From Glandiceps talaboti (Eukaryota; Hemichordata; Enteropneusta; Spengelidae), in contig NC_135562.1 in the NCBI RefSeq assembly GCF_964340395.1, positions 7,767,634 through 7,831,633 of the forward strand: DNA of 64,000 bases. Reading direction: 5' to 3'. Shown here in pieces: positions 39,101 to 50,600 of the stretch; within the stretch, counting starts at the first letter, position 1, and every line of letters starts with the position of its first letter. The translations under genes were made by a program, and so were the position numbers. The notes under the pieces were generated by a model. That model did no database searches, was not told where the DNA came from, and saw nothing but the letters and a program-made list of their open reading frames with translations.

Positions 39101-41119
39101 AGCTCTATGAGATAGGCATTAAAAGAGAGATAGAGCTCATCAGTACATAACTCTATGAGATAGGTATTAAACGAGAGATAGAGATCATCACTACATAACT
39201 CTATGAGATAGTTATTAATAGAGAGATAGAGCTCATCACTACATAACTCTATGAGATAGGTATTAAAAGAGAGATGGAGCTCATCAGTACATAACTCTAT
39301 GAGATAGGTATTAAACGAGAGATAGAGATCATCACTACATAGCTCTATAAATGTATGCTGTGCTCACTTCGACACATAGTCATTCTATCTCCGCTATGGC
39401 TCCTCCCTATCTAAAAAATTCAAATATGGATGACACGACTGTATGTGTGCAATGGTATGCGCATGTGCAATATTGAGCTAGTCTATTTGCATAACTTACG
39501 GTTGTCTGTTTTGAGGCTCAAGCGCATACTTTAGTCAAGAAATGACTGTAGCAAGCTCAATAAATATAATATGCTATAAAACCCATAATTTTTGTTGGAA
39601 TGTGTTCACCCTTGTGTGTGCGAGTGCTTCAATACACTAAGCTGTAATATCAGCAGCCAATGACCATGGTGTGTGATTTCTGTTTACAGCTACTAGCAGT
39701 TTTTCAGTCTTGGATAATTAATTTGACATTACCACAACAAATTACACGATTTAAACAGAATTACTTACCAACATTGGACTGTCTTTTTAAGTGCTTCTGT
39801 ATCAGATCTTGTCGTTGCAATTTACACAACAACTTCTCTAGCTCTGCAGTATCATCTTCAGAGATGATGTTCATTTCATACAGTTTAACAAATAATTCAC
39901 CAGGAACTTTCATTTTAGCCATATCACCCGTTGGGAGGAAATTCACACATATTATTTTCATTTCTGCAAACTCATCTGAAAGAAACATATAGATATTAAT
40001 TTCTATGAGTTATAAATGCCTTTGAACTATTAAATTCATTATTGACTACTTTGGAAGTCATAAATAGATAAATAGATACTTACATATCTGGGTAAAGTTA
40101 CATGGGCAAGTTGTTACAAATTAACTAAGTAGTTGTAAAGACTTGTTATTACTACACATCGTCACATGTACCAGAGGCTACTAACAGTATTTGCACCGCA
40201 GTGCAATATTGAAAACATCAATACATCTACATGCAAGTGATATGTAAATGAGGGTGTGATCATGCGTTGTACATGAACTTGAAAGTGCATGATCACACAG
40301 TACGTCATCGTTCTTTTTTTGGAAACTGGCTATTTGGGAACAGAACCCCATTCCATGTGAGTTCCAGTGTGGTGTACTGAGAGTATTTGCATACATGATT
40401 AAAGCTTCTGGTGCATGTTCACTTGCTATGCTCATGAAAGTACGGCTGCAGAGAACACTGCAAACACTTTTGCAAATACCCTGAGTACATCATGCTTGCA
40501 CTCTTGCATCATGGGGCGCTGGCATATTGCTCCATGCAGTAATATCTGTGTACATGGTAAGTGGATGATTTTTGACCCTCCAAGATATTGTACCAAATGG
40601 TACTAATCTCAGTTTAAATGGGTCTTGTACATTTGGGAATGTCTGAATTATTTCTCAAGAAAACTTACTACTTTACAGTGATGTAGATAGTTTTGGAAGT
40701 AGGTGGGCATGCAGCTTTGCATCGCTGGACAGAAGGTGTATCAGGGGGTGTCCCCCACTCCCCTCACACTCACAGTAAGAAAATTTTGATGGCCATTTAA
40801 AGCAATAAAAAGTATTGCATTTTCACACTTATGAAGTCTTATTTCATGATGTGAGAAAAGCAAATGTTTGTCAGCAAAAACATGTTTGCTTTCATTTTTC
40901 ACCATTTTCACCAGCCAGTTATATGCAAGTTTCAAACATGCATTTTGTCCAGCTATCAGCTATTATCTACATCACTGTTATAATTTTAAAATCCTATGAC
41001 TACAAACCTGGTGTAAGTTCCTTTGATAAAGTTACTAATAGGTCCATAAATGGATCAAGCAACATTCTCTTGGTCTTAGGTTCATCCTCATTACCACAAT
41101 TGGGTGACGGAGTTGCCAT
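30140..41119 (-). CDS. NLR gene B: DED-NACHT-LRR-like receptor with satellite-filled intron 2
   Basis: Minus-strand exons: 41119-41008, 39975-39769, 32889-30140; 3069 nt, 1022 residues. Exon 2 is 207 nt, as in gene A, and intron phases are identical. It starts MATPSPNCGNEDEP. The DED spans about 21-100 (DPFMDLLVTLSKEL, CVNFLPTGDMAKMKVPGELF, RQDL). Walker A GAPAIGKST is at 192-200, Walker B VLFLLDGLDE at 264-273, and VVITTRP follows. The C-terminal LRR-like region is colinear with gene A. Exon 3 opens in frame from its acceptor without a Met, so a single-exon model would truncate it to about 869 residues. The NACHT core is nearly identical to A, while the stretch just before and within the LRR-like region differs more. 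Intron 2 is 6879 bp against 724 bp in A because of the 48-bp satellite and insertions. Confidence 0.9.
33081..33140. repeat. (AGAC)n microsatellite in NLR B intron 2
   Basis: Tandem AGAC units with a few AGAT variants lie near the exon-3 end of the intron. Antisense Ser/Val/Cys/Leu frames over it are artefacts. Confidence 0.95.
33405..33480. repeat. 48-bp satellite, left stub
   Basis: About 1.6 units of the satellite described at 33831-36367 precede the SINE insertion. They show that the SINE landed inside an existing array. Confidence 0.9.
33481..33830 (+). mobile_element. Full-length tRNA-derived SINE inserted in the 48-bp satellite
   Basis: 350 bp with a tRNA-like head (A-box-like TGGCTAGCGTGACCGG; B-box-like GGTTGCAGGTCTACTG), a body, and a 3' end with AAAGCGCTTTGAACACGG and GCGAAAGCGCTATATAGG followed by (ATT)n. 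That is the usual layout of an invertebrate tRNA-SINE mobilised by a LINE sharing its tail. AAGAGAGA occurs on both sides, consistent with a target-site duplication. Related copies lie at 4470-4720 (decayed) and 52836-53020 (5' half only). Confidence 0.85.
33831..36367. repeat. 48-bp satellite array, main block (about 53 units)
   Basis: The 48-bp unit is ATTAAAAGAGAGATAGAGCT followed by CATCACTACATAACTCTATG and AGATAGGT. Each unit can pair ATAGAG with CTCTAT around a 15-base loop. Single-base variants (GATAGTTCTC, GATGGAGCTC, GGCATTAAAAG, GGTATGAAAAG, GAAATAGGTTTT, CTCATTACTAC) recur in fixed order at 34313, 34887 and 35511, giving higher-order repeats of 574 and 624 bp (12 and 13 units). Because 48 is divisible by three, the minus strand has long open frames of a 16-residue repeat at 33827-34805. 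I regard these as artefacts. Confidence 0.97.
36368..38839. mobile_element. 2472-bp insertion splitting the 48-bp satellite
   Basis: The array stops after GGTATTA (36361-36367) and resumes at AAAGAGAGATAG (38840) in the same unit phase. The intervening DNA is therefore an insertion. Its left end is CAAGCGACCTATCGGTCAG (small GACC...GGTC hairpin) and its right end is CAGCTTTCGCTGACAGCGGAGCTAA (CAGC...GCTG hairpin). Inside are a 675-bp inverted-repeat element (36868-37542) and a repetitive-looking 38400-38720 segment with two ATCATAAAAAA-containing copies. No transposase ORF is visible, so this is a non-autonomous element of unknown family, or a composite. Confidence 0.75.
36868..37542. mobile_element. 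Nested 675-bp element with long terminal inverted repeats
   Basis: ATGTATTAATCGCC at 36868 is mirrored by GGCGATTAATACAT at 37529. Between them the arms diverge, then share ACCCGGAAG / CTTCCGGGT and an exact 24-bp inverted match (36932-36955 against 37457-37480). It carries the 20-bp block AGTCCTGCTTGCATACGGAG (as reverse complement, 37231-37250) also found at 42696-42715. The internal 65-codon frame is not recognisable. Confidence 0.8.
38840..39349. repeat. 48-bp satellite, right block (about 10-11 units)
   Basis: Continuation of the array beyond the 2.47-kb insertion, more degenerate, with several units one or two bases short (for example CATAACTATGAGATAGG). It ends 420 bp before exon 2 of NLR gene B (acceptor side in + coordinates). 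Confidence 0.95.
40160..40515 (-). mobile_element. Interspersed repeat in NLR B intron 1 (same family as 1670-1870)
   Basis: On the minus strand it shares blocks with DNAAF11 intron 2: CCCCATGATG..AGTGCAAG, GTACTCAGGGTATTT, and GTACCAGAG..TATTTGCACYGCAGTGCAATAYTGAAAAC near 40169-40218. A second related block in inverted orientation at 40348-40400 (CAGAACCCCATTCCATG...GTATTTGCAT) makes it an internally inverted structure. Confidence 0.6.
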
Positions 41120-41817
41120 GATGTGACAAAATTGAGACCCACACAAACTGAAAGTTTAAAGAAAAAGATAAAGTTACTCATAAACGAACAATTGTAGCTA
41201 AACCAATAAGAAATATAACACATGTTGTGTTGTACATGAATAAAAAGCTCTCTCCGGAAATAACATTATACTCAAACACATTTATCCGACTTTCCACCAG
41301 TGGGGGGGGGGGGGGGGGGGGGGGGGGTGGGGGGTTGTATACATAAAATACTGCAAGCTGAGAAAAACAGGATTAAGATGCATATACTCTTGTCTTTTAA
41401 TCCGCTTTCTCTCAAGGGGGGGGGGGGGTATTGCTTGTACAAAAATACTACATTCTTGAGCAAATGACGATATTAACATGATTTAACAGGTGACTACGTG
41501 TATAACTAGTTTTCCACTTGAAGCAGAAATATATTAAATGTATAGATCTTCACTTCACTTCACAAATATTTTTTCATTCAGTGACTATTTTTTCTACTAA
41601 ATGTAATAATTCAGTTGTTGGCATATTTTTCATTGGCATATACTTCCCTGTTGTTAATACATATAGCAACGAAAACAATTTTGCATTATTATTGGTCGAT
41701 GTGGCCGTGTGGGGGAGTTCTCCTATAGCCCTAGACTTGCTTGCACATAGAGTAAGGGACCAGTGTTTCAGAACAGAATCAAGGAGGACAGTGCAACATT
41801 GCACATATATCATATGT

Positions 41818-42600
41818 GTTATCTGATAATAGTATGTAATGTCTAATATTAGACTCTAATATTAGATGTCGAACTTAAGTCAGAGTCTAAAATCTAATAT
41901 TAGACTCTAACTTAGATGTCGGTCATGGCCTGGAGCCCCAGAGCTAATTCTTATCAGATAATATTGGATAAAATCTAACTTGGTGTCTAACATCTGATAT
42001 TAGAATCTAACTTTGACGTTGGTCATAGCCTGGACCCCCAGAGCTAGATTTTATCAGACAATATCTAACGTAGTGTCTAATATTAGATTTTAGACTCTAG
42101 GTTAGATTTCATCTGATATTATCTGATAAATACTAGCGCTGGAGGTCTGGGTCATGACCAACATCTAAGTTAGTCTAATATTCGATTTAGACTCTTAAGT
42201 TAGATTTTATCTGATATTATCTGATATTAAGTACTCTGGGGATCCATGCGACGCACAAGGTCTAATATCAGAGTATATAATTTTAGGTAATATCGTCTAA
42301 TGTTGTAACATAACTGAACCTGGTTTTATCGGATAATATCGGATAAAGTCTAGCTTACAGTCTAAAATATAATATTATATAAGACATCACATGTTGGACG
42401 GGCCAAGAGCTTGTTTTTATTGGACAATATCGGATAAAAACACTAAGTTGGAGTCTAAAATCTTAGTAATATTAGACTTCGCACGTTCAGAGTACACGTA
42501 CTTTTTATCGGATAATGTCGAAAACAGTTAAATAGAGCCCGCATCTAAACTAGAGCCTAATACTAGTAATAGTAATTATATTCGATTTTATCCGATAATG
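41818..42600. repeat. Compound palindromic element of TCTAATATTAGA / ATCAGATAATATC modules
   Basis: Nearly 800 bp built from repeated short palindromes (TCTAATATTAGA, GATAATATCGGATAA). Between them is a spacer of the type GTCGGTCATGGCCTGGAGCC. That spacer appears in direct orientation at about 41918 and 42019 and inverted at about 42133-42163. The ends resemble TTATCTGATAATA and TTATCCGATAATG. There is no ORF. It looks like a foldback transposon or a cluster of one, family unknown. Confidence 0.7.
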
Positions 42601-43089
42601 GATATTTGTGCAATGTCGCGCTGTCATGGAATCGAGTCCCGATCCCGTACACCACCGATCGGCAAACAGGATTATAGAATAGCTCTGGATGTATTAGTCC
42701 TGCTTGCATACGGAGTAAGTCGTCCCTTCGTGCACAGTCTGCAAGCAGCAGGACTATGGATGTATACGCTGCGGGGTTTCGCTACGTCTTGGAGGATTAC
42801 CCGGAAATAGTTTTGAAAAAAATATACAGCAAATATCACTCGTCTGAACATTACATTTCATGTCAGCGAGTTCCTAAACTTATTACCAACACCACTGACA
42901 GTCCAATTCATGTGATAATTACCTTGATGTCTTCTCCAAATACGTTCTTATCCAATCAACTTTTTTACACCCTGCTTCCCACAAGAGTAGCCGCCATTTC
43001 AATCATGGTATTAAAGTTCAAAGGTCATATAGCAGGAGTTCATTTGTCGATTTTCATGCTTTTTAAATTTTCTTTCTAGGTTGTCAGGA

Positions 43090-43091
<2 letters not shown>

Positions 43092-43126
<35 letters not shown>
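43092..43126. repeat. (AT)17 microsatellite
   Basis: Perfect AT dinucleotide repeat in intergenic DNA. Confidence 0.97.
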
Positions 43127-43127
<1 letters not shown>

Positions 43128-44879
43128 GTCATTTACACTAGGTGACAATTGAAAAAAATTTGGATGGTGACGCACATTTTTCACCTTAAATGACCCCACG
43201 AAATGTAAACGCCCTCAACGGATATATAGTGCAAATTATAAAACTCTGTAAACAAGGCGTATTGTAACAACAACAAAATTGTCACAATGGTTCCTATTAC
43301 GCTCAATTTTAGAATAGATGGGGTAGGTAGATTTCTGTTTTATTCTTTAAAATATCTTTTTTCATATGTGATTGTCTAGTTCAGGTTGTTATGTTTTCCG
43401 CTGTTTTCCATATGGTCTCTGCGTTATTGGTTTCTTCTCATCAGATGTACAGTCATTACAGATTGGGGGAAAACAACAATTTCATATTGTCTTTTAAAGT
43501 TGATGTTAGTTTCCACATCCACTAATTCTTGCGAGACTTTATAATTTTCACGATTTTATTGTTTTTCTCTCGAATACGTAAAAAAAAGTCTGCGTGAAAC
43601 ACTAGGTGAGGTCGGGTAACCGGAACCAAACAATTATTTTTCTTAGGCCCTAATATAACTGTAGTCACTTTATTTACATTCGAAACAATTTTAGCCAGAA
43701 TGGTCAATCTACCAACTATTCGAAAGCAGAAATGTACAACAAAAGCATATCAAAGCCAAGCAAAAAAATGTGAAAAAGATAATAAATAATCCCCCAGTAT
43801 TTCTCATTCGTTCTACATCATCTCGTACTCATGATTCGTCTATCGGCTCGGAGGGATACGGCCGACATGAGGGGAACCATTCGTCCTTGATGACGTAGCA
43901 CTCATTCGAAATACCGTGAGGTTATATTTAGAAATAAATTCTTAGATAACTTTGTACGTGACCTCGGTATGATATATATAATGATCTGTTATTTATTTAC
44001 TCCAATGGAATTTCCCTACCATGTGTATATACATCTACACTTAGTACTCCTACAGGTTCAGCAAACCATAGGATTTGACAATCTTTTCTCAAATCTTTAC
44101 TCGTGATCCAGCGGTCGTGGTTTGAATGGTTACATTAGTGAAATGCGTAAATATTTCAGAAAGAAATAAAATGTAATAAAATGTGAAACCATCCCAATTT
44201 AAAAAATATTACATAACGACCAATAGAAGTATTCACCCATAGACCACACACGATGCAGTTTGACACGTGATAAAATACAACACTATAATGTACTAACACA
44301 TGAAGAATGCCATACACAGGCCAAGTTGTTGTCTTTGAACAGAAAATGTGGACTACATATATACCCTAATCGTTCCATGTCACGACAATCCGTGTCTACG
44401 TAACTGGTTTTGTGGTATTCGGAATATGAGTCAAAACGTTCCAATCACCATTAATTTTCACGACTTTTCATAAATTATGTTTGAGGAGGTATATTTAAAT
44501 TATTCTCCAATATTTTCTTTCTTTCGACCGGAAAATACTTGTGACCTAAGGATTTGTCTCTATTCGTCTAGACACTAGCAGTAGTGGCAAGGCTTTTAAA
44601 TCGGTCGTATTTTCCTTGGCTGAACGAAAACAACATAATTGGGGAACGCTATCTAAATATATGTAGAGTGCATGTAACGTTGAATGTGTAGACATAAATT
44701 GGGGTTGCAGTCAATGGACTTGGTCAACGTTGTTTCACTTTCAAGTAGGACGTCATGATAAAATTGTTTTATAAGTGAAAAATCCAAAATAAATATCCAG
44801 TCCTCATCCACATGGTCACATTAAGTAAACTTGGCAGTTCCTTTGCTCATCAATATGAGTACAAGTCATACTTGTTTCG

Positions 44880-45235
44880 AATACTTTTATAAACATACAA
44901 AAAAGAAAAACAAATTTCGTTTTTGAGCAATTTTGCAATTTTTACAGTAATTAGCCTCGGGTAAATTTGGTCGTTCTTTATGTAAAATATTAACACCGGT
45001 CATAAACAAATATTTGATAAAAATATAAACAATAATAAAATGCGAAGTATAATTCATTTACAATAGTTACAGTAATGACTGTGAATGTTTAGTGGTTTCG
45101 TACACTTGAACCAATAAAAAAAAATTGTACAGTAACTGAGAGTTTTTACTAAAAATCATTGCAGTGGTTAACACTGTGACAAAATATTTGCTCTACTTTC
45201 AAAATACTGCTATAACAGCAGGTACAGTATATACA
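44880..45235 (-). pseudogene. Diverged relic of an NLR 3' flank (fourth copy)
   Basis: Blocks such as GGGTAAATTTGG, AAATATTTGATAAAA, ATTTACAATAGTTACAGTAATG..AGTGAAT-like and AAAATATTTGCTCT occur in the same order as in 18800-19130 and 29390-29710, which lie downstream of the NLR genes. Divergence is much greater than between A and B, and no NLR coding sequence follows. This suggests an older lost NLR copy upstream of the present pair. Confidence 0.65.
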
Positions 45236-45345
45236 CCATGGATCTCATGGCTGGCTATAATGTTGGCTCTTCATTATTATTTTTATAATTCTTTTTATAA
45301 TCCGTGACTTGAGAGTCTCAAATGTGAGTTCCTGTACTGTCAGTT

Positions 45346-45699
45346 CCTACCTACCTACCTACCTACCTACCCATCCACCCACCCACCCACCCACCCACCC
45401 ACCCACCTACCTACCTACCTAACTACCTACCTAACCTACCTACCCACCTACCTACCTACCTACCTACCTACCTACCTACCTACCTACCCACCCATCTACC
45501 TACCTACCTACCTACCTACCCACCTACCTACCTACTTACCTACCTACCTATATAACCTACCTACCTACCTACCTACCTACCTACCTACTTAACCTAACTA
45601 CCTACCTACCTACCCACCTACCTACCTAACCTACCTACCTACCTACCTACCTACCTACCTACCTACCTACCCACTTACCTACTTAACCTACCTACCTAC
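45346..45699. repeat. (CCTA)n tetranucleotide array
   Basis: About 350 bp of CCTA units with CCCA and AACCTA interruptions. Confidence 0.97.
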
Positions 45700-45756
45700 T
45701 AAAATTTCGTTGTTTCGCCTATCCATATATTAGTATGTGGTGACATTAACACTTTA

Positions 45757-45862
45757 GTGTTTGTTTGTTTGTTTGTTTGTTTGTTTGTTTGTGTTTGAAT
45801 TGTTTGTTTATTTGTTTGTTTGTTTGTTTGTTTGTTTGTTTGTTTGTCTGTTTGTTTGTTTG
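45757..45862. repeat. (TTTG)n tetranucleotide array
   Basis: About 105 bp of TTTG units follow the CCTA array after 57 bp. A G-rich stretch (GCGGGGGTTGGGAGGGGG) comes next. Confidence 0.97.
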
Positions 45863-47698
45863 CGGGGGTTGGGAGGGGGATATCAGTGCACTCAGCCAGG
45901 GACGTGTAAACAACGCCCTGAGGCCTGACTCAGCACTCTGTGGTATCTAATCTATATGCATGTAATAGTACTGAAGTAGATACTCAGTGATAAAAAAAAC
46001 CTGACAGGCCTGACTCCTCACGTCATGTTCAGACGTCCAAAGATCGGTGCACCCGCGTAAACCACCGTCCTCTTTACGACACCGTCAAAAATTTCATTGT
46101 GTCAGCACTTTACGTTCAAAGATTGCAGGAAATATTGTTTTTGTACTTTAGCATTTTGTTTGTCAGTAATTGGAAGAGCCGAGTAACTGTAAATTTCCGT
46201 CGATTTTGGACAGAAATCCAATCTTTTCGTTTTTATTTCATGAACGTTTGATACTTTTATATAAATGTGAAATAAAAATAAACGCCTCTTTTGTAAATAC
46301 AAATGTTTACAGTTGACCTTTTGTCGGACGACAACAATGTACCCCGCTTTTAGAACATATGATGCTATCGTGTTTCACCTATATACCTCCAACTTGGCAG
46401 GAAGAGAAGGTTTATTCACACTCCTTTGAACAAAGACAATCAAGCAGTCAGTTTGGAGTTGCAAACGAACCGTGATTTATGCAACTTCAGTTTGAAGATG
46501 AAATTTGTGCTGATCTCCATCTCTGATACACAAATGGTGAAGGACTGACTGATGAAGAACTGTATAGACTTCCATTAGGGGTGAACGCTGCAATATTTGA
46601 AAGGTACTAGTGTATGTGTTGGATCATATCAAGCAGCATTCGTCAATTTGTTCGCTCATGCCAGCTAAAGTTAAGTTGCATCTTACACTTTCCTCCAGTG
46701 GCTGAATTGCTAAGAACTAGCTAGTTTTGCAAATTTGAAAGTAGTAAATTATCTACAATGGTTTATGTACCGAGAGCTAGAAGTCCAAATATGAAGAGTG
46801 TTGTAAATTTAACTATAAAAAAATGTCTTCCTGAGTAATGCCAACATGATTGAATGCAAACCGGTCTTTGGTATAAAGATTACAATCCGTTACCTTTCTC
46901 GTCCACGTTTTGTTTAAAACATTTGTTAAAATTCCATTGCTTCATGTCTAATTGAACATTCCATATATACATAAACTTGAGGACGGAAAGGTAAGGGATT
47001 GGTATAATTAATATTAACAGGTGATAGCTTAACACGATTTGTATGGCACAATTGATATCAAAGTAAATCAAGACACTTTGCCAATTTTTTTTTAGTTGAC
47101 TGTGTTTAACAGGATGTAGACAGGAAACGACTTATTGATAAGAAGTTGTAAATATTCCGATAAGATTCAAACTGACATGTTTTTCATTGTCTTGTGAATA
47201 ATAGGGACACAATCATGTCTCAACATGCTTCTTTCCGTAACAAATATATCACTTTTGACAAGAATAGTGTAGAGGTGAATTGGGAAGTCAGGGGTTGGCC
47301 GGGGTAACAGTCGGCAGAATTGGCAAGGGGCAAATATAGCACCCTCCCCAGTTTAAATTTGTACATCTTCTTGAAGTTAAAAGAGGGTATTCCTTTGGAA
47401 TATACTCATGAAGTTTTGAAGAAAAAAACCCATGAAAGTTTGCATTTTAGTATCAAACGCTGGGTTGTAAGGTGCAAATTGCATGACCAATTAATTACGC
47501 TTTAACATTGTCAATCGATAAGGCCACAAGCTTATTGACCCCTGTGGTCATAACGAAACTTGGTTATCTCTAACCTAGATGACCCGGTAAAAAAAAAAAA
47601 TCAGACATTAATACATTTAAGTGAACCACGGCTGCATTTGATAACTGTTTATCGAGTGGTGTAGCGATCGTCATCGCATCACTTTGCACTGAACCACC

Positions 47699-50600
47699 AT
47701 GCTGCGACTTCCTATTCTGGCACTGCTGTGCCTTGGCTTTGCCGCCGCCAATGGTAAGTGTAATAACTTTGAAGTCTAACACTAAAACACCGTGACAGCA
47801 TTATACTAAATCACGACTCTGCTTTCCAGCATTAACATCACTTTATGTGTTTTACTCATGCTGTATATACATGTATTAAAAAGATCTGGACTTCATAAAT
47901 AAGTTCAAGTTTGGATATCTTTTATGAGATTCTAAATTTATGTTTTGGTGATAGTTTTTTTGAAAATATATTTTAATGAGAACTTCATTGGAAAATAACA
48001 CACAAGAACAGAGGCTGGCCAAAAAATGTAACTTCGCCATATTCACCACAGAGTCAGAATTACAATAGAACAACTAAAGGGTAAAGTTTATTTTATTTAT
48101 TTTATTTGAGATGTCTACACGATTACTCATTTACAGACACTCAGAAATTGGAAAACGACTAAAATGCACTCAGTATTTACAAAACTAATAAAGATATAGA
48201 AAAGGTAATATTACCTTAATTCTGTTATTCACAAATCAATTATTTCATTTAAGACACCTTTCTATAAAAATAACTGAGACTGGAAAATATATCAGCGTGT
48301 TGCAAAGTATTGATAAAACTGAAGGCCTAGGTAAAAACGAGTTTTTCCTTTGAGTAGCATTAAAACGAGCCAATTTAAAAGTGTAGTGGGAATGGAAGGA
48401 ACGTGAAACGAAACATTGATCATGACAACAATGTATATTGAGTTAAAAGAGCCATTTAAACATTTATATAAAAAAGAGACTGCATCCAGCAATTTCCTAC
48501 GAGATTGAAGGATTTGAATATTGAAATACTACAAAGATTACTGTAATCAAGGCTTACTCCTTTACCATGGGACGATTTTCCTAAAATTAAAAAACCTCCT
48601 TGGTTTGCCAGGTAAATAGGCATTGTGTCCTTTCTCACTGAAACGTGTTCTAATTTCTGTACATGTTTAACCTCTAATTTTAATATGTTAAATATTGGTC
48701 TTTGTTTATTCAACATAAACTTAATTTGATAGATGATAACAACATGATTCAATAAATTGGACCAAAAATAATTTGCTCAGATGAAGGGTTCCTCGGACAA
48801 TTAAAAAAATTACCCCAAGTGTTAACCAGGTCAATCCAGATATCTTTCACAATTCAACATTCAAAAAACATGTGCACCAAAGTTTCAGATGTTCTATGAC
48901 AAAATGTACAGGAGTCTGTATTCACTAAAGATGACTTCATCTTGAAAAGCATTGAGTTTGTGTATAGAATGCTGTGGCTTTTCCATTGAAATTCACGAAG
49001 AGTATTATAAATGGTAACTTTGAATGGTAAAGTGTAAATGAAGTCCACATTCAAGGTCCTCCCCAATCAATCTATTAAAATTTGGTGGAACAACATAGGT
49101 ATTGGAAACTAAGGTGTGGAGCTGCCTTGGATGCGACCTGAATAACACCAGGGATTCTTCCGTACAGTACAGTACAGTACACTATAAATGTGTTTTCCGG
49201 TTTACACAGACTGTCTTGTATATAGGTGTAGCTAGATTCATTTTGCATGTTTTTACAGTATCATGACAAAAAATACCCCCACAATTTTCTGTGATATACT
49301 GATGATCATAACAGTGATATGCAATAGGTCTATAAACGTGATACATAATCCTGCAATAAGAAACTGTTGGGCAGATTGGCTTGAAATTTGACGGGGAAGT
49401 TTCTGTATATGTGTAGATGTGGATGAAGAATTATTCATAACGTTATGATCCTATAAGCGATGTGAAAAGTTTTTCTTCAAATATGACGTTTTGTCAAAAA
49501 AATGTATCTCGAAACTTCTAGATGGGGTTAAAATCCGAAAGGTGTCTATATGCAAATGTAGTTCAAAACATCTGAACTCAAATATTCCAGGTATTATGGC
49601 CATGCCTTAACAACAGCCAACACATTATTGGCTGAACAAGTACATATAAACAATTATATTATAGCATTACCAATTCCAGTGAATTTTGTGACGTCATCGC
49701 TGTACATTATTACTGATAATGTACACCGTTATTGGGCATCGCGGCCCCGGAACGAGCATAACAATACAAGCTTATGTCCGTAAGGCAATAAAGGTGTGGG
49801 TAATTAAGAACAGGGAAATTATGGGGTAAACACCATAAGAATTTTTTTAAAAGATTGAAATTAGAATGAAACAAATTTGTGTTCACAGCAGTTCATTGAA
49901 GTGTATATGTGTATGTATGTGTACATACGCGTGTCGCTATGATTAGTATTCAGCTTCCGGGCCGAACGTGGCAGATGATGTTCAGCGCTGTGCATATTAT
50001 ACGTTGTTTTGCGTTTCTCGGTCTACAAATTCACTGGAATTGGCAAAACTATAAAATAATAACAATAATGTACGCCCTCCCAATCCATAATGGACTCAAG
50101 CAAACTTTGCACTCTAAACTTTGAACACTGAATTCTGAAATGCTGACAAATCTGATCTTTAGTTTATATTTTAGTATCATTTTCCGACTCTTATATATAT
50201 CTTTAACTACTCTGTGTAGATTTTTGAAATTTGGTTTTAATTTTTCTGACATTCTGCATAATGTGTCGAAAAGCCAGTTGTCGGAATTAAACCAGACACA
50301 AGAACTACATAATGTTGTTGCCAAAATTGGAGATTTACTTTGTATTGTTTCCAAGTTGTTTGCGTTCATAGAATTAGTTTTTATTTTATTTTCAAACAAA
50401 TTTCGAGTCTGACCAAAAGTATACCTTATGTTGTCAAAATTTGAATTTTTTGTTCCCAATCTTTTAAGATTTGATGTTGACAATATTATTTTTGTTGTTT
50501 AAAATTTGTGTTTTGTGATGATTTTTTTTAGGAGCAACACCGCTAAGATGTTTATTGCCGCGTGACATTGGACATACTTGTCCTGAAGCAAACCCCGGAT

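Larger units (their letters stand above)
41120..47698. other. Intergenic region between NLR gene B and the Kunitz-SBP gene
   Basis: 6.6 kb without a recognised gene. It holds a 26-G run (41302-41327), a palindrome-rich element (41818-42600), an (AT)17 tract (43092-43126), an NLR flank relic (44880-45235), and CCTA and TTTG arrays (45346-45862). A short reading at about 46483-46610 (ending LTDEELYRLPLGVNAAIFER on the plus strand after an in-frame stop) may be an old exon or transposase fragment, but I cannot identify it. Confidence 0.4.

Noticed and set aside
41302-41327. Poly-G runs (also 18303-18321) as biological signals
   Set aside because: Long homopolymers are common sequencing or assembly artefacts, so I give them no function.
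46483-46610. Possible exon with LTDEELYRLPLGVNAAIFER
   Set aside because: An in-frame stop precedes it, no partner exons were found and the family is unrecognised. Mentioned only in the intergenic entry.
50049-50483. 144-codon minus-strand frame in intron 1 of the Kunitz-SBP gene
   Set aside because: AT-rich, antisense to an intron, no recognised motif. It may be a LINE fragment but I cannot support that.
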